A DNA stretch of 24,811 nucleotides from a virus, in IMG/VR virus record IMGVR_UViG_3300010354_000609, positions 1 through 24,811 of that record. One strand, 5' to 3'. Positions within the stretch are counted from its first letter, which is position 1; each line of letters opens with the position of its first letter. Shown here one piece after another: positions 1 through 8,300 of this stretch. The translations under genes and the position numbers were made by a program. The notes under the pieces were generated by a model. That model worked only from the letters and a program-made list of their open reading frames with translations. It ran no database searches and was not told the origin of the DNA.

Positions 1-1
1 C

Positions 2-1090
2 TTTACAGGAAAAGAAGGATTTGTGTGGTGGCACGGTGTGGTAGAAGACACCGCCGATCCGTTGTTTTTGGGCAGATGTCGTGTTCGTATTTTTGGATTC
101 CACAGCGAAAACAAAGTAGAACTTCCAACATCGTCTCTGCCTTGGGCGTATCCCATGCAGCCACTAACCAGTGCTGCACTTTCAGGAGTTGGAACTTCTC
201 CTACTGGATTGCTTGCTGGTTCTCATGTGTTTGGTTTTTTCCGAGATGCAGAAGACGCACAAGATCCAGTAATGATTGGATCGTTTGGCGGGTATCCGCA
301 GAGAGAAGCAGACACAAGTATTGGATTTGATGACCCATCGGGCAGATATCCTGCCAAAACAGAAGATGTGGAAAATGGATTGTTTCCAATTGGAGTTTCT
401 GTAGTAAACGAATGTGATACCAACCGTTTGGCTAGAAATGATGCTGATGCTGTTGGAGAGGGCACAGTTGTTCAAAAGAAACTCCAAGAGGTAAAGCAGA
501 ATATCCAAAGCACCCCTGGAATCAAAGACGGCAAATCACAATGGAGCGAGCCTGCCACACCATATAATGCTGTATACCCAAAGAATCATGTTCTGTATAC
601 CGAGAGTGGACATATCAAAGAATACGACGATACCCCAGGTGCTGAACGCATACACGAATACCATAAGTCAGGAACATTTACTGAAGTAGCCAACGGATGG
701 GAAACTAGTCCTGATGGAACCCGTGTTCAGAAGATTGTTGGTGACGATTACGAAATCTGCTTGGGCAACAAAAAGGTATACATTGGCGGTAAAGAGGGCT
801 TGAATGTGGTGGTTGACGGCCCTGTAAATCTCACCATCAACGGAAACGGCAGCAACATTCAGATAGACGGCAACATCAATATCTTTGCCAAGGCTGAAGT
901 GAATCTGCAATGCGAAGGCAAATTCCGAGCGTCAGGCAAGCAGATGGAATTTTTTGCTGCTGACAGTATTGCGTTCTCGGGTAAGACTGTTGAGTTCATC
1001 TCTGACGGTTCTGTTGCAGTGGTTGGAAGCCGTATTGAATTGAATTCTGGTCAGCCTTCTGTTAGACCCTCCAAGGTTCAACTACAATGA
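2..1090 (+). CDS. gp5: gp5-like baseplate hub / tail spike protein, 5' truncated
   Basis: Trimeric central hub and needle of the contractile tail, which carries the membrane-piercing spike. The frame is open to the window edge and reads FTGKEGFVWWHGVVED, so the true start is probably upstream; a GTG at 23 is an alternative start but its SD-like AAGGA (15-19) is only 3 bases away. The N-terminal OB-fold matches T4 gp5: WWHGVVEDTADPLFLGRCRV, then LPWAYPMQPLTSAALSGVG and a GSHVFGFF strand, covering about the first 100 residues. A short charged linker follows. The C-terminal part starts at WSEPATPYNAVYPKNHV, passes through DDTPGAERIHEYHKSGTF and becomes a repetitive beta-prism (short valine/asparagine/glycine strands) to the end. 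The lysozyme domain that T4 gp5 carries between these parts is absent. The stop overlaps the next ATG as ATGA. The family call is sure; the start is not. Confidence 0.92.
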   Translation, partial: FTGKEGFVWWHGVVEDTADPLFLGRCRVRIFGFHSENKVELPTSSLPWAYPMQPLTSAALSGVGTSPTGLLAGSHVFGFFRDAEDAQDPVMIGSFGGYPQREADTSIGFDDPSGRYPAKTEDVENGLFPIGVSVVNECDTNRLARNDADAVGEGTVVQKKLQEVKQNIQSTPGIKDGKSQWSEPATPYNAVYPKNHVLYTESGHIKEYDDTPGAERIHEYHKSGTFTEVANGWETSPDGTRVQKIVGDDYEICLGNKKVYIGGKEGLNVVVDGPVNLTINGNGSNIQIDGNINIFAKAEVNLQCEGKFRASGKQMEFFAADSIAFSGKTVEFISDGSVAVVGSRIELNSGQPSVRPSKVQLQ

Positions 1091-1308
1091 ATTACAGAGG
1101 CGACCATCGCAAATACGAACCAAACACTTCGGTATATCGTGTTTACAATTACGGAGATGTTGTAAAACGGGACGGTTACTATTGGATTTGTGGGATTACT
1201 CAATCCTACGGTTATTTGCCAAGTGAAAGCAATTCTGGATTTACTTTAATGTCTATAACGATTGACCCGTCGCCAAACCCAACAGTAATTGATGGAGGGC
1301 TTGTCTAA
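1087..1308 (+). CDS. small protein, possible carbohydrate-binding-module-like fold
   Basis: A 73-residue protein between the hub and its PAAR tip. Its ATG overlaps the gp5 stop (ATGA) and its TAA overlaps the next ATG by one base, so it is probably translationally coupled to both. The core YNYGDVVKRDGYYWICG resembles the YxxGDxVxYxGxxYxC strand pair of small CBM5/12-like and fibre-associated beta domains. This is a resemblance by eye only, and the protein is too short to assign firmly. It is rich in Tyr, Ser and Pro, with no signal peptide or membrane segment. Its position suggests a small virion or spike-associated protein. The tight overlap and ordinary composition favour a real gene. Confidence 0.7.
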   Translation: MNYRGDHRKYEPNTSVYRVYNYGDVVKRDGYYWICGITQSYGYLPSESNSGFTLMSITIDPSPNPTVIDGGLV

Positions 1309-1568
1309 TGCCAGGAGTTTGTAGGGCTTACATAGATACTGCTGGAGGTACTATTCTTATAGGTGATTCTTCCGTCCTTATAGAAGGACAGCCAGTTGTT
1401 GTTGAGGGCAACCCTGTAGAAAATCACGGAAAAGACGAGCACAGCAACGCAGTTATGATTAACGGTAATCCACGAGTTGTAGTCAATGGAATTCCTGTCT
1501 GCACTGAAGCCAGTCAGGCATCGTGTGGAGATGTTCCAACAGGTTCACCACGAGTAATAATAGGATAA
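1308..1568 (+). CDS. PAAR-domain spike tip protein
   Basis: An 86-residue PAAR-family protein. These form the sharp conical tip that caps the beta-prism of the gp5/VgrG spike and bind a metal near the apex; T4 gp5.4 is the phage counterpart. The whole chain is one PAAR domain: MPGVCRAYIDTAGG, then the paired turns VLIEGQPVVVEGNPV, a conserved His region (NHGKDEHSN), the second turn MINGNPRVVVNGIPVC, and the closing SCGDVPTGSPRVIIG. The visible His and Cys residues (VCR, NHGK, DEHS, VCTE, SCGD) include the likely metal ligands. There is no C-terminal effector extension, so this is a pure tip and not a toxin carrier. It follows the gp5 homologue after one small gene, as expected for partners in one spike. 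The start overlaps the previous stop by one base. Confidence 0.93.
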   Translation: MPGVCRAYIDTAGGTILIGDSSVLIEGQPVVVEGNPVENHGKDEHSNAVMINGNPRVVVNGIPVCTEASQASCGDVPTGSPRVIIG

Positions 1569-1571
1569 ACT

Positions 1572-2405
1572 ATGGCGTGTCCATGCAAGCAAAAGTTGAC
1601 CGATGAGCAGAAGGCTCTTATAAATTCTCAAAACGGCAGGTCGTTTGTCAGAAACACCACAGGCGGACAAGCGGGTGCTGTTGGTAGTGGTTTATCGCAG
1701 TCTGTGTCGAGACTCACTGCTCTGGCAGCGGCAGTTACCAATCCTGGAGGTGCAGGAACAATTGGAAATGCCCTTGGACAGACTGGTGTAAATATTGCTA
1801 CATTAAACAATGTTATTGGAAATGTAAACACTCTGCAAACTGCCGTCAACGCTTTCAAGTCTCAAGCAGACCGATTGAGCAATCCACAAACTTTGATGAG
1901 CACCATCGGCAGCATGAATTTTTATGCTAATTTGGGATGTGCTTTAGGCATAGAGGGTTTAGATGTTACACTTTCGATAGGTGTGTTGACTGGAAACGGA
2001 CAAAACGCAATAAGTGTGGCAGGAAATGTTAATTTGGATTTGGAAAGACTGCTTGATAATTTTTCAAGAAATCCATCGGGCACTGGTGCAGAATCCGCTG
2101 CAAGAGATTTCAACGCTGGTTTGGAAGGGATTGTTGGCAAGATAAATCAGGCAACTGGTTTGCTGAACGATGTGACTAATAAAAGTGTTTCTATGATTAA
2201 CCAAGCCGCAGCAGCAATTCTTAACTATTCCCAGATAAACTTTTTTAGCAATTTGGTAGGAGAGGCTAATGACCCTTGCAATAAAATGGGGGTTGCTGTG
2301 AATGGGGCTGGAATACTTACACCAGAATTTCAACAGTTAGCAGGGGCAGCAAATGCTTCGGTCGCATCTCCATTTGTAAATTCAGGGAGTGTTACAACCA
2401 GATGA
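1572..2405 (+). CDS. Gly/Ala-rich hypothetical protein of the baseplate hub cluster
   Basis: A 277-residue protein I do not recognise. AGGA (1562-1565) lies 6 bases before the ATG and serves as its ribosome binding site. The N-terminus has a CPC pair (MACPCKQKL) followed by a charged helix. Residues 25-110 are rich in Gly, Ala, Asn, Thr and Val and look like a low-charge amphipathic helical stretch. A central segment (SMNFYANLGCALGIEGLDV) and a later one (INQAAAAILNYSQINFFSNL) are the most hydrophobic, but neither is a clean transmembrane helix. Further Cys residues occur in LGCALG and NDPCNKMG. It sits between the spike tip and gp25, so a virion, hub or tape-like role is plausible, as is a hub chaperone. 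The stop overlaps the next start as ATGA. Confidence 0.75.
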   Translation: MACPCKQKLTDEQKALINSQNGRSFVRNTTGGQAGAVGSGLSQSVSRLTALAAAVTNPGGAGTIGNALGQTGVNIATLNNVIGNVNTLQTAVNAFKSQADRLSNPQTLMSTIGSMNFYANLGCALGIEGLDVTLSIGVLTGNGQNAISVAGNVNLDLERLLDNFSRNPSGTGAESAARDFNAGLEGIVGKINQATGLLNDVTNKSVSMINQAAAAILNYSQINFFSNLVGEANDPCNKMGVAVNGAGILTPEFQQLAGAANASVASPFVNSGSVTTR

Positions 2406-3055
2406 TAGCGTCTATTTCATCGTATTCAAACTTGATTTATTCCATCGGTGAAATTGTTGGAGTGTTTGTTGTTGGTATTGTTGTTGGTTTTGTGACCACA
2501 ATCAAGAAGAAAAAAATATCTGCTATCGTGCAGAACAGAAAAGAAGAGCGGGCTGCATTATCACACAGCCAAGTTCACGAGTCTCTTACAGAACTTCGTT
2601 TACTGGTTCGTGCTTCACGGGCAATGGTTTTTCAGTTCCACAACGGTGGTAAGTTTGCAGACGGCAGTTCCATCAAACGGTTTTCTGTGACCCACGAATC
2701 TTGTGGAGCAGGAGTTCAGGGAATGCTTTTGGAATCGCAGGATGTGCTGCTTACCCGCTACAAAGAGTTAGTGGATATTTTAGATACCCGCAGTAATAAA
2801 ATAATCAGAACAAGTGACCTGCCCCAGTGCTCGTTTCGTTACGGGCTTGAAATAAATAATGTACTGTGCTTTGCTTTGAGTCCTCTCCGTTGTGAAGACG
2901 GATTGACTCCTATGGGTTTCATATGCTGCCATTGGTGTGATTTTTCAGAATTAGACGCTGTTCACGCAGAAGGAATATCTGAAAATTCTCTTGGAGAAGT
3001 CATTTGCACATCTGCAAAAACAATAAATTCACACCTTACTTTTGGTAAACCGTAA
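2402..3055 (+). CDS. membrane-anchored protein with GAF-like domain (FHNG motif)
   Basis: A 217-residue protein. Residues about 12-34 (IYSIGEIVGVFVVGIVVGF) form one strong transmembrane helix, followed by a KKKK cluster that predicts an N-out, C-in topology. A charged helix (40-70) then leads to a soluble domain whose signature is ASRAMVFQFHNGGKFADG at 71-88, followed by SVTHESCGAG and a C-terminal core strand VLCFALSPLRCEDGLTPMGF. An Arg-rich helix, a hydrophobic strand, FHNG and then SxTxE recall the GAF-like sensor fold; I judge this by pattern only. There are seven Cys (six in the soluble domain, two adjacent at 175-176). It is not a typical structural baseplate protein, yet it is embedded by 4- and 1-base overlaps between tail genes, so it is made at the same time. 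It may act at the inner membrane late in infection; its ligand is unknown. Confidence 0.78.
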   Translation: MIASISSYSNLIYSIGEIVGVFVVGIVVGFVTTIKKKKISAIVQNRKEERAALSHSQVHESLTELRLLVRASRAMVFQFHNGGKFADGSSIKRFSVTHESCGAGVQGMLLESQDVLLTRYKELVDILDTRSNKIIRTSDLPQCSFRYGLEINNVLCFALSPLRCEDGLTPMGFICCHWCDFSELDAVHAEGISENSLGEVICTSAKTINSHLTFGKP

Positions 3056-3465
3056 TGCCCATAAAAATCTCATCATCTCCACAAGAGCCTGTCTACACAG
3101 ACATCGACCCCACCATGACCCGAAATCTAAAGTCGGGAGATGTGAATATCTTAAAAGACACCAAATCCATCAAGACAGCCATCCAAAATCTCCTGTCTAC
3201 CGCGTTTGGCGAGCGGTTGTTTCAGCCACAGGTGGGTGCGTCACTCCGTCCACTACTGTTCGAACCCGTGGATGCCATTACAGCATATGAAATACGAGAC
3301 AGAATTACTGAAACTATCCGAAAGAACGAGCCGCGTGTAAGCAATATAATAGTGGATGTTGTGTCTCCACCTGACTCTAATGAGTATCAGGTAACGGTGG
3401 AATACACTATTCAGTCTATTGGTGCGGTTGAACGGCTAACAACGCTGCTTGAAAGGATACGCTGA
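3055..3465 (+). CDS. gp25: gp25-like baseplate wedge protein
   Basis: A 136-residue homologue of T4 gp25 (132 residues), the conserved wedge protein at the centre of every contractile injection baseplate. It initiates sheath assembly and holds the gp6 dimer to the inner baseplate. The core motif is at residues about 50-71 (AFGERLFQPQVGASLRPLLF followed by EP): it carries the invariant Glu-Arg of the family and the LFEP that precedes the long helix AITAYEIRDRITETIRKNEPRV. The chain then ends in two beta strands (VSNIIVDVV, YQVTVEYTI). The N-terminal PTMTRNLKSGDVNILKD segment is typical of aquatic T4-like phages. It overlaps its neighbours by one base at both ends, and AAAGGA near its end serves gp6. 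Confidence 0.95.
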   Translation: MPIKISSSPQEPVYTDIDPTMTRNLKSGDVNILKDTKSIKTAIQNLLSTAFGERLFQPQVGASLRPLLFEPVDAITAYEIRDRITETIRKNEPRVSNIIVDVVSPPDSNEYQVTVEYTIQSIGAVERLTTLLERIR

Positions 3466-5303
3466 TGGCAGAAAACTCAAACAATTTGAATGTTGTTGGT
3501 CTTGACTTTACCGAGGCAAAAGCGTCTCTACAAGCGTTTCTTGAGTCTCAAAGCACACTAAAAGACTATAACTTCAACGGCTCTGTGTTGAGCACCATTT
3601 TGGATGTAATGGCATACAATACCCATTACCAAAGTTTTTACGCCAACATGGTGGCAAACGAAATGTTCTTGGACAGTGCTGTTACCCGCCCGTCAATCGT
3701 GTCTCACGCCAAGCAGTTGGGATATACTCCACAGTCAGCACGAGCCGCTACTGCCACCCTGACTGTGCCGTTGAGTGGAGTTGCTGCTACCACAAACACC
3801 TATCTGTCTCGCGGAAGTGAATTTATTGGAACCGATGACGAAGGAACCCAATACAAGTTTGTGCTGCTAGACAATGTATACGCAAACACCGAAACTGATG
3901 CGTTTGAAAATATTGATGTATACGAAGGCAGCATTCGCAGAGTAAGTTACATCTACGACCGAAACAAGAAGGACTTCTCTGTTCTGCTGATTCCCAACGA
4001 TAAGATTGACACCACAACCATTCGTGTTCGTGTTCAAGCATCCGTGACCGACACTACAGGTGCTTCTGATGTGTGGAGTGAAGCCACTTCGTATATTAAC
4101 CTGACCCCCACCTCCAAAGTGTTTTTCTTGCAGGAAAAAGAGAAGGGGCTATACGAACTGTATTTTGGCGACGACTTCTTGGGGAAGCAGCCCGCTACAG
4201 GAAATCTTGTTTCCATCGAATATTTGGAAACTAACGGAGCGGTTGCTAACGGAATAGAATCGTTTTCTAGCAATGTAGCAAATTTGGGAACTCCCCAAGC
4301 AGCAGAGCCGTCTTCAGGCGGTGCTGATGCTGAAGCGTCCACTCGTATCAAGTTCATGGCTCCCAAGTACTACAAGTCACAAAACCGAGCAGTGACCGAA
4401 GGCGATTACATCACAGCAGTAAACAAATACTACACCAATGCTGCCTCGGTGTATGTGTATGGTGGAGAAACTACAACGCCTCCACAATATGGAAAGGTGT
4501 TTATTGCCATCAAGCCACAGTCGGGTTCTGCTCTGTCAGACAGCGAAAAGCAGAGTTTGGTTAGAACACTTCGTGAGAACGCATCTGTGATGACAATCAT
4601 TCCAGAAATAGTTGATACAGACTATCTTGACTTGGTAGTGGATTCCAAAATCACATACAACCAGTCTGCTCTAAATATAACACCTGGAACGCTTAAAGCA
4701 CTTGTGGTGTCATATGTGTACTCCTTCTCTAACTTGACTCTAAATTCGTTTGGTTCAAATTTTTATTATTCTCAACTTATCCGTGGTATCAGCAATCTAC
4801 ACCCATCAATTTTGAGCAACCAAACAAAAATAATGTTGAGAAAGACAGTTGAGGTTGGCAGAATCATAGAATCAAAAGGAATCTATATTGATTTCTCTAA
4901 TTCCATTTATCATCCCCATGAAAATCACAGTGAAATCGTGGTGTCATCAAACATGTTCCCACATAAAAATATGGACGGAAATACTGTATACAACTGTATA
5001 TTAGAAGACGATGGGAACGGAAATTTGAATGTGGTTAAATATAATACCCACATGGAAAAAGAAATTATTATGTCTTCCGTTGGAAGTGTAGATTATGCCA
5101 AAGGAATAGTCAGAATGGGTTATAAGTTTGTTCCGCAGATATCTTCCAATCTTGTTTATGGAATAACTATAACTGTAAAACCAGAGAATCAGGATTTGTT
5201 TGTTCGTGAAAATAAAATTATTCGTGTAAACAGAGGCTATTCTGATTCTGTTTCTGTTTCTCTAACGACAGAATCAATTTCTCGTGAAAGTTCTAACACA
5301 TAA
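3465..5303 (+). CDS. gp6: gp6-like baseplate wedge protein
   Basis: A 612-residue homologue of T4 gp6 (660 residues), which dimerises to form the inner ring joining the six wedges; it belongs to the same family as phage P2/Mu gpJ. Diagnostic segments are the N-terminal helix block (TILDVMAYNTHYQSFYANMV, then NEMFLDSAVTRPSIVSHAKQ at about 46-85), which packs against gp25, and the central J-like domain (YELYFGDDFLGKQPATGNLV at about 224-244, then KYYKSQNRAVTEGDYITAVN). A C-terminal beta region follows (NCILEDDGNGNLNVV). The start is fixed by the TGATG overlap with gp25 and the AAAGGA before it. Codons are C-rich in the first two thirds and clearly more AT-rich after about 4650, where the less conserved C-terminal part begins. 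Confidence 0.95.
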   Translation: MAENSNNLNVVGLDFTEAKASLQAFLESQSTLKDYNFNGSVLSTILDVMAYNTHYQSFYANMVANEMFLDSAVTRPSIVSHAKQLGYTPQSARAATATLTVPLSGVAATTNTYLSRGSEFIGTDDEGTQYKFVLLDNVYANTETDAFENIDVYEGSIRRVSYIYDRNKKDFSVLLIPNDKIDTTTIRVRVQASVTDTTGASDVWSEATSYINLTPTSKVFFLQEKEKGLYELYFGDDFLGKQPATGNLVSIEYLETNGAVANGIESFSSNVANLGTPQAAEPSSGGADAEASTRIKFMAPKYYKSQNRAVTEGDYITAVNKYYTNAASVYVYGGETTTPPQYGKVFIAIKPQSGSALSDSEKQSLVRTLRENASVMTIIPEIVDTDYLDLVVDSKITYNQSALNITPGTLKALVVSYVYSFSNLTLNSFGSNFYYSQLIRGISNLHPSILSNQTKIMLRKTVEVGRIIESKGIYIDFSNSIYHPHENHSEIVVSSNMFPHKNMDGNTVYNCILEDDGNGNLNVVKYNTHMEKEIIMSSVGSVDYAKGIVRMGYKFVPQISSNLVYGITITVKPENQDLFVRENKIIRVNRGYSDSVSVSLTTESISRESSNT

Positions 5304-5308
5304 TTCAT

Positions 5309-8300
5309 ATGGTTGATATAAAGAACATAGTATTGAATACTCCTGTTGAAACGCTAGAGCGTTTGTTGTCTCCGTTTATAGAAGAACAGTTTCCTTCTTT
5401 CATGCGTAGAGACTATAGAAAACTAGTTCTCTTTATCAAAGCGTATTATGAGTGGATGGAGCAGAGAGATAACCCTGGATTTGTTTTGTCTCGTTTGGAT
5501 ACCATCTATGATATTGATCGTAGTTTGGAAGAATTTTACAATCACTTCAAAGTAACATATTTGGATGGGTTTCCAGATATTTTGGCAACAAATACAAGCG
5601 GAAACAAACCAAATAAGAATACTCTCTTAAAGCATATACGCGACTTCTACGGTAACAAGGGAACCGAAAACGCCTATAAATTTTTGTTCAGAGTTTTGTA
5701 TGATAGTGATGTAGAGTTCTATTATCCAAAAGAAGATGTACTAAAAACATCAGATGGTAGGTGGGTTGAAAATGTTTCCATAAAAACAACATCTTCTAAT
5801 GGTTCCGTTCTGTTTAACGCTAGAGGAACAACTGTATACCAGTATATCGGAAACGCTCTTGTTGCATCTGCTGATATCGACAGCGTTGTGCAGTACAATC
5901 AAAACGGATACGAGATTACAGAATTTTTCTTGAAAAATTTGATTGGAAATTTTGTTAGTACTGATCCAATCGTTTTACTGATTAACGGAGAGCAGTATAC
6001 TGAAAATTTGTACAGCGTGCTTTCTGAATTTTTCATCGAAACCCCTGGAAAAAACTTTAGAGTCGGTGATGAAGTTTTTATCACAGATGAAAAGGGAACT
6101 GGTTTTTCTGCGTTTATTGAACAGACAGGTCTTGGTGGAACCATAAAGAAAATAGGCGTAAAAAACTCAGGCATCAACTATTTCAACACGGTTACGGTAT
6201 CGTTTATAAGTGAAACAGGAGATTTGAGTTCTGCTGTTGTATTTGCTTCTCCTACTGCGATAACCCGATACCCTGGATTTTATACAAACAATAGCGGAAA
6301 ATTGTCATCTACCAAAAAGATACAGGACGGAAATTATTATCAAGATTTTTCTTATGTTTTAAAAACAGCAGTAAGTCTTGACACCTATTTTCAAATTTTG
6401 AAAGAATTGGTTCACCCTGCTGGAACGCGAATGTTCGGGTCTATTTTGGTCAAAGATGTGTTGCAAAATGAACCAAACACATCTGTTCAAGGCACAGTTT
6501 TCCGAAACCCAATAGTCGGCAATTACACGCCATACGCTCTTCGCACATTCACCAATCTTCGCAACTCGACATTCTTGCCGAATCAAGTTGTTGGTGCAAC
6601 TCTTCAGGTGTGGTTGAGCACATACAATATCAATGGTGGTATTAGTGCTGGATTGACTGCAAATTGGGGTTACATTTTGCAAAATGGAACGATTGGATCA
6701 GACCCAGGTGGCAGAAGTGTAACCGTTGAAGATATTTTTGGTGTAAAGGATTGGATTAGTTTGGTTGGTGGACACACTTTTTCTCATGTGAATCTTTATC
6801 CCAATTCTAATGTTTGGTTGACTCCACATTTCAAGAAAGAAGCAATAAACACACACGCTTCTATAAATTTTAGACCAGTACAATACAACTTTAGTGGACC
6901 ATCACAGTTTAGTTCTCTGTGTTCTCATGGGTTTAGTGGACCGACTATGGGGCGTTTGGGTCTTACAGCATCTATTTCTTATTTTGCTGTAGTAAAACCA
7001 AACAGACTGACTACCGCAAATAATTATGGAGCGTATCAGACTGGTAATGTGTTGCTTGCTGACCACGGTGCTTGGGGTGGTTTGTTTTTTGGAGTGACAG
7101 GAAGCGGAAACAGTTTAAAAGATCCAAAGGTTTTTGCGTATGTTTATGCGTCCGCTTCTGCAATATCTGGTGTTTCTGGTAGCATAGGAACAACTGGTGA
7201 TTGGAAAATAGTTTCTAACACACACAGTATAGGTTCTGGAAATTCTGGACCATTTTCTTTGTTCTTGAACGGTGTGTGCTTGGGAACTGTTTCACAGGCT
7301 TTAGCAAAAAACAACAGTAGCGCAACCGCAACACTAATGATAGGTGTTGCAAAGAACGACTCTTTAAACGGAGCATTTGACGGAGAATTAGCAGAGATAA
7401 TTGCGTATCAAGGCGATGTTGGAGAAATCAACCGACAAAAAGTAGAGGGGTATCTTGCTCACAAGTACGGGCTTGCAGCCAACCTGCCGTCCACCCATCC
7501 GTACAAAACCACACCTCCTGGCGGCTCGTATGGCAGCGGAAAATGGTACGGAAACACAGGCGACTTTTATCCTAGTGGCTACAATCCGTATATTGGCTCA
7601 ACCGCAGAAGTGGGAATAAACGGAACCACTGCTCCTCTTGGTTCTGGATTCTTTTATACTCAACTTGGTTATACTTACACGGTTTGTGATGAGTTTGGCG
7701 TGACTGCACACAACCCTATTGGTGCTCCTCTAGGCAGCACAGCCGCTTGGTTTAGAGGCAGAGAAACCAACTTGTCTCCTGAAGGTATGCGTGGGCTTGT
7801 GTTGTGGCTCAAGCCTGAAAATATTGGTGTTTGTGGTTCTGTGGCGAATGGTGTCAGCGTTGATGTGTGGAGAGACGCATCACCATCAGGCAACGATGCC
7901 ATGCCACCCACATGGGACAAGTGGAACGGTGTCGCGCACATTACGCATACTGCAACTACAATCAGTGGCTGGACAAGACAGGTATATGACAATACAAATC
8001 CTGTCACAAAGATAGCGTTTGTGTTTAATGGTCTGTGTGGGGGATTCACACAGGGTAGACGCTGTAAGGTTGGTTTGAATACTGCTTCAGATGTAACGAC
8101 TGGCAATTATTATCCTGGAAATTGGGTGTATTCTCTCGGTCCAGTGGCAAGTGATACAACTGCCATACGAAGAGTCTATTACATAAACTTCGACAGTTCT
8201 GGCAACTATGAACAATCTAGTGAAATGTCTCCAACAATGGATGGATTCGATAATTCTGTGTTTGAAATGGAATATGTTGAGCCGAATTTGATTTGGAGAA

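Noticed and set aside
1308-1568. PAAR protein as the carrier of a toxin effector
   Set aside because: The gene ends right after the PAAR fold and has no C-terminal extension or immunity-like neighbour. It is an ordinary phage spike tip.
3042-3290. An 82-codon open frame overlapping gp25
   Set aside because: It is the shifted frame of a well-conserved gp25 gene, with an unlikely amino acid make-up. The many antisense frames across the window were rejected likewise.
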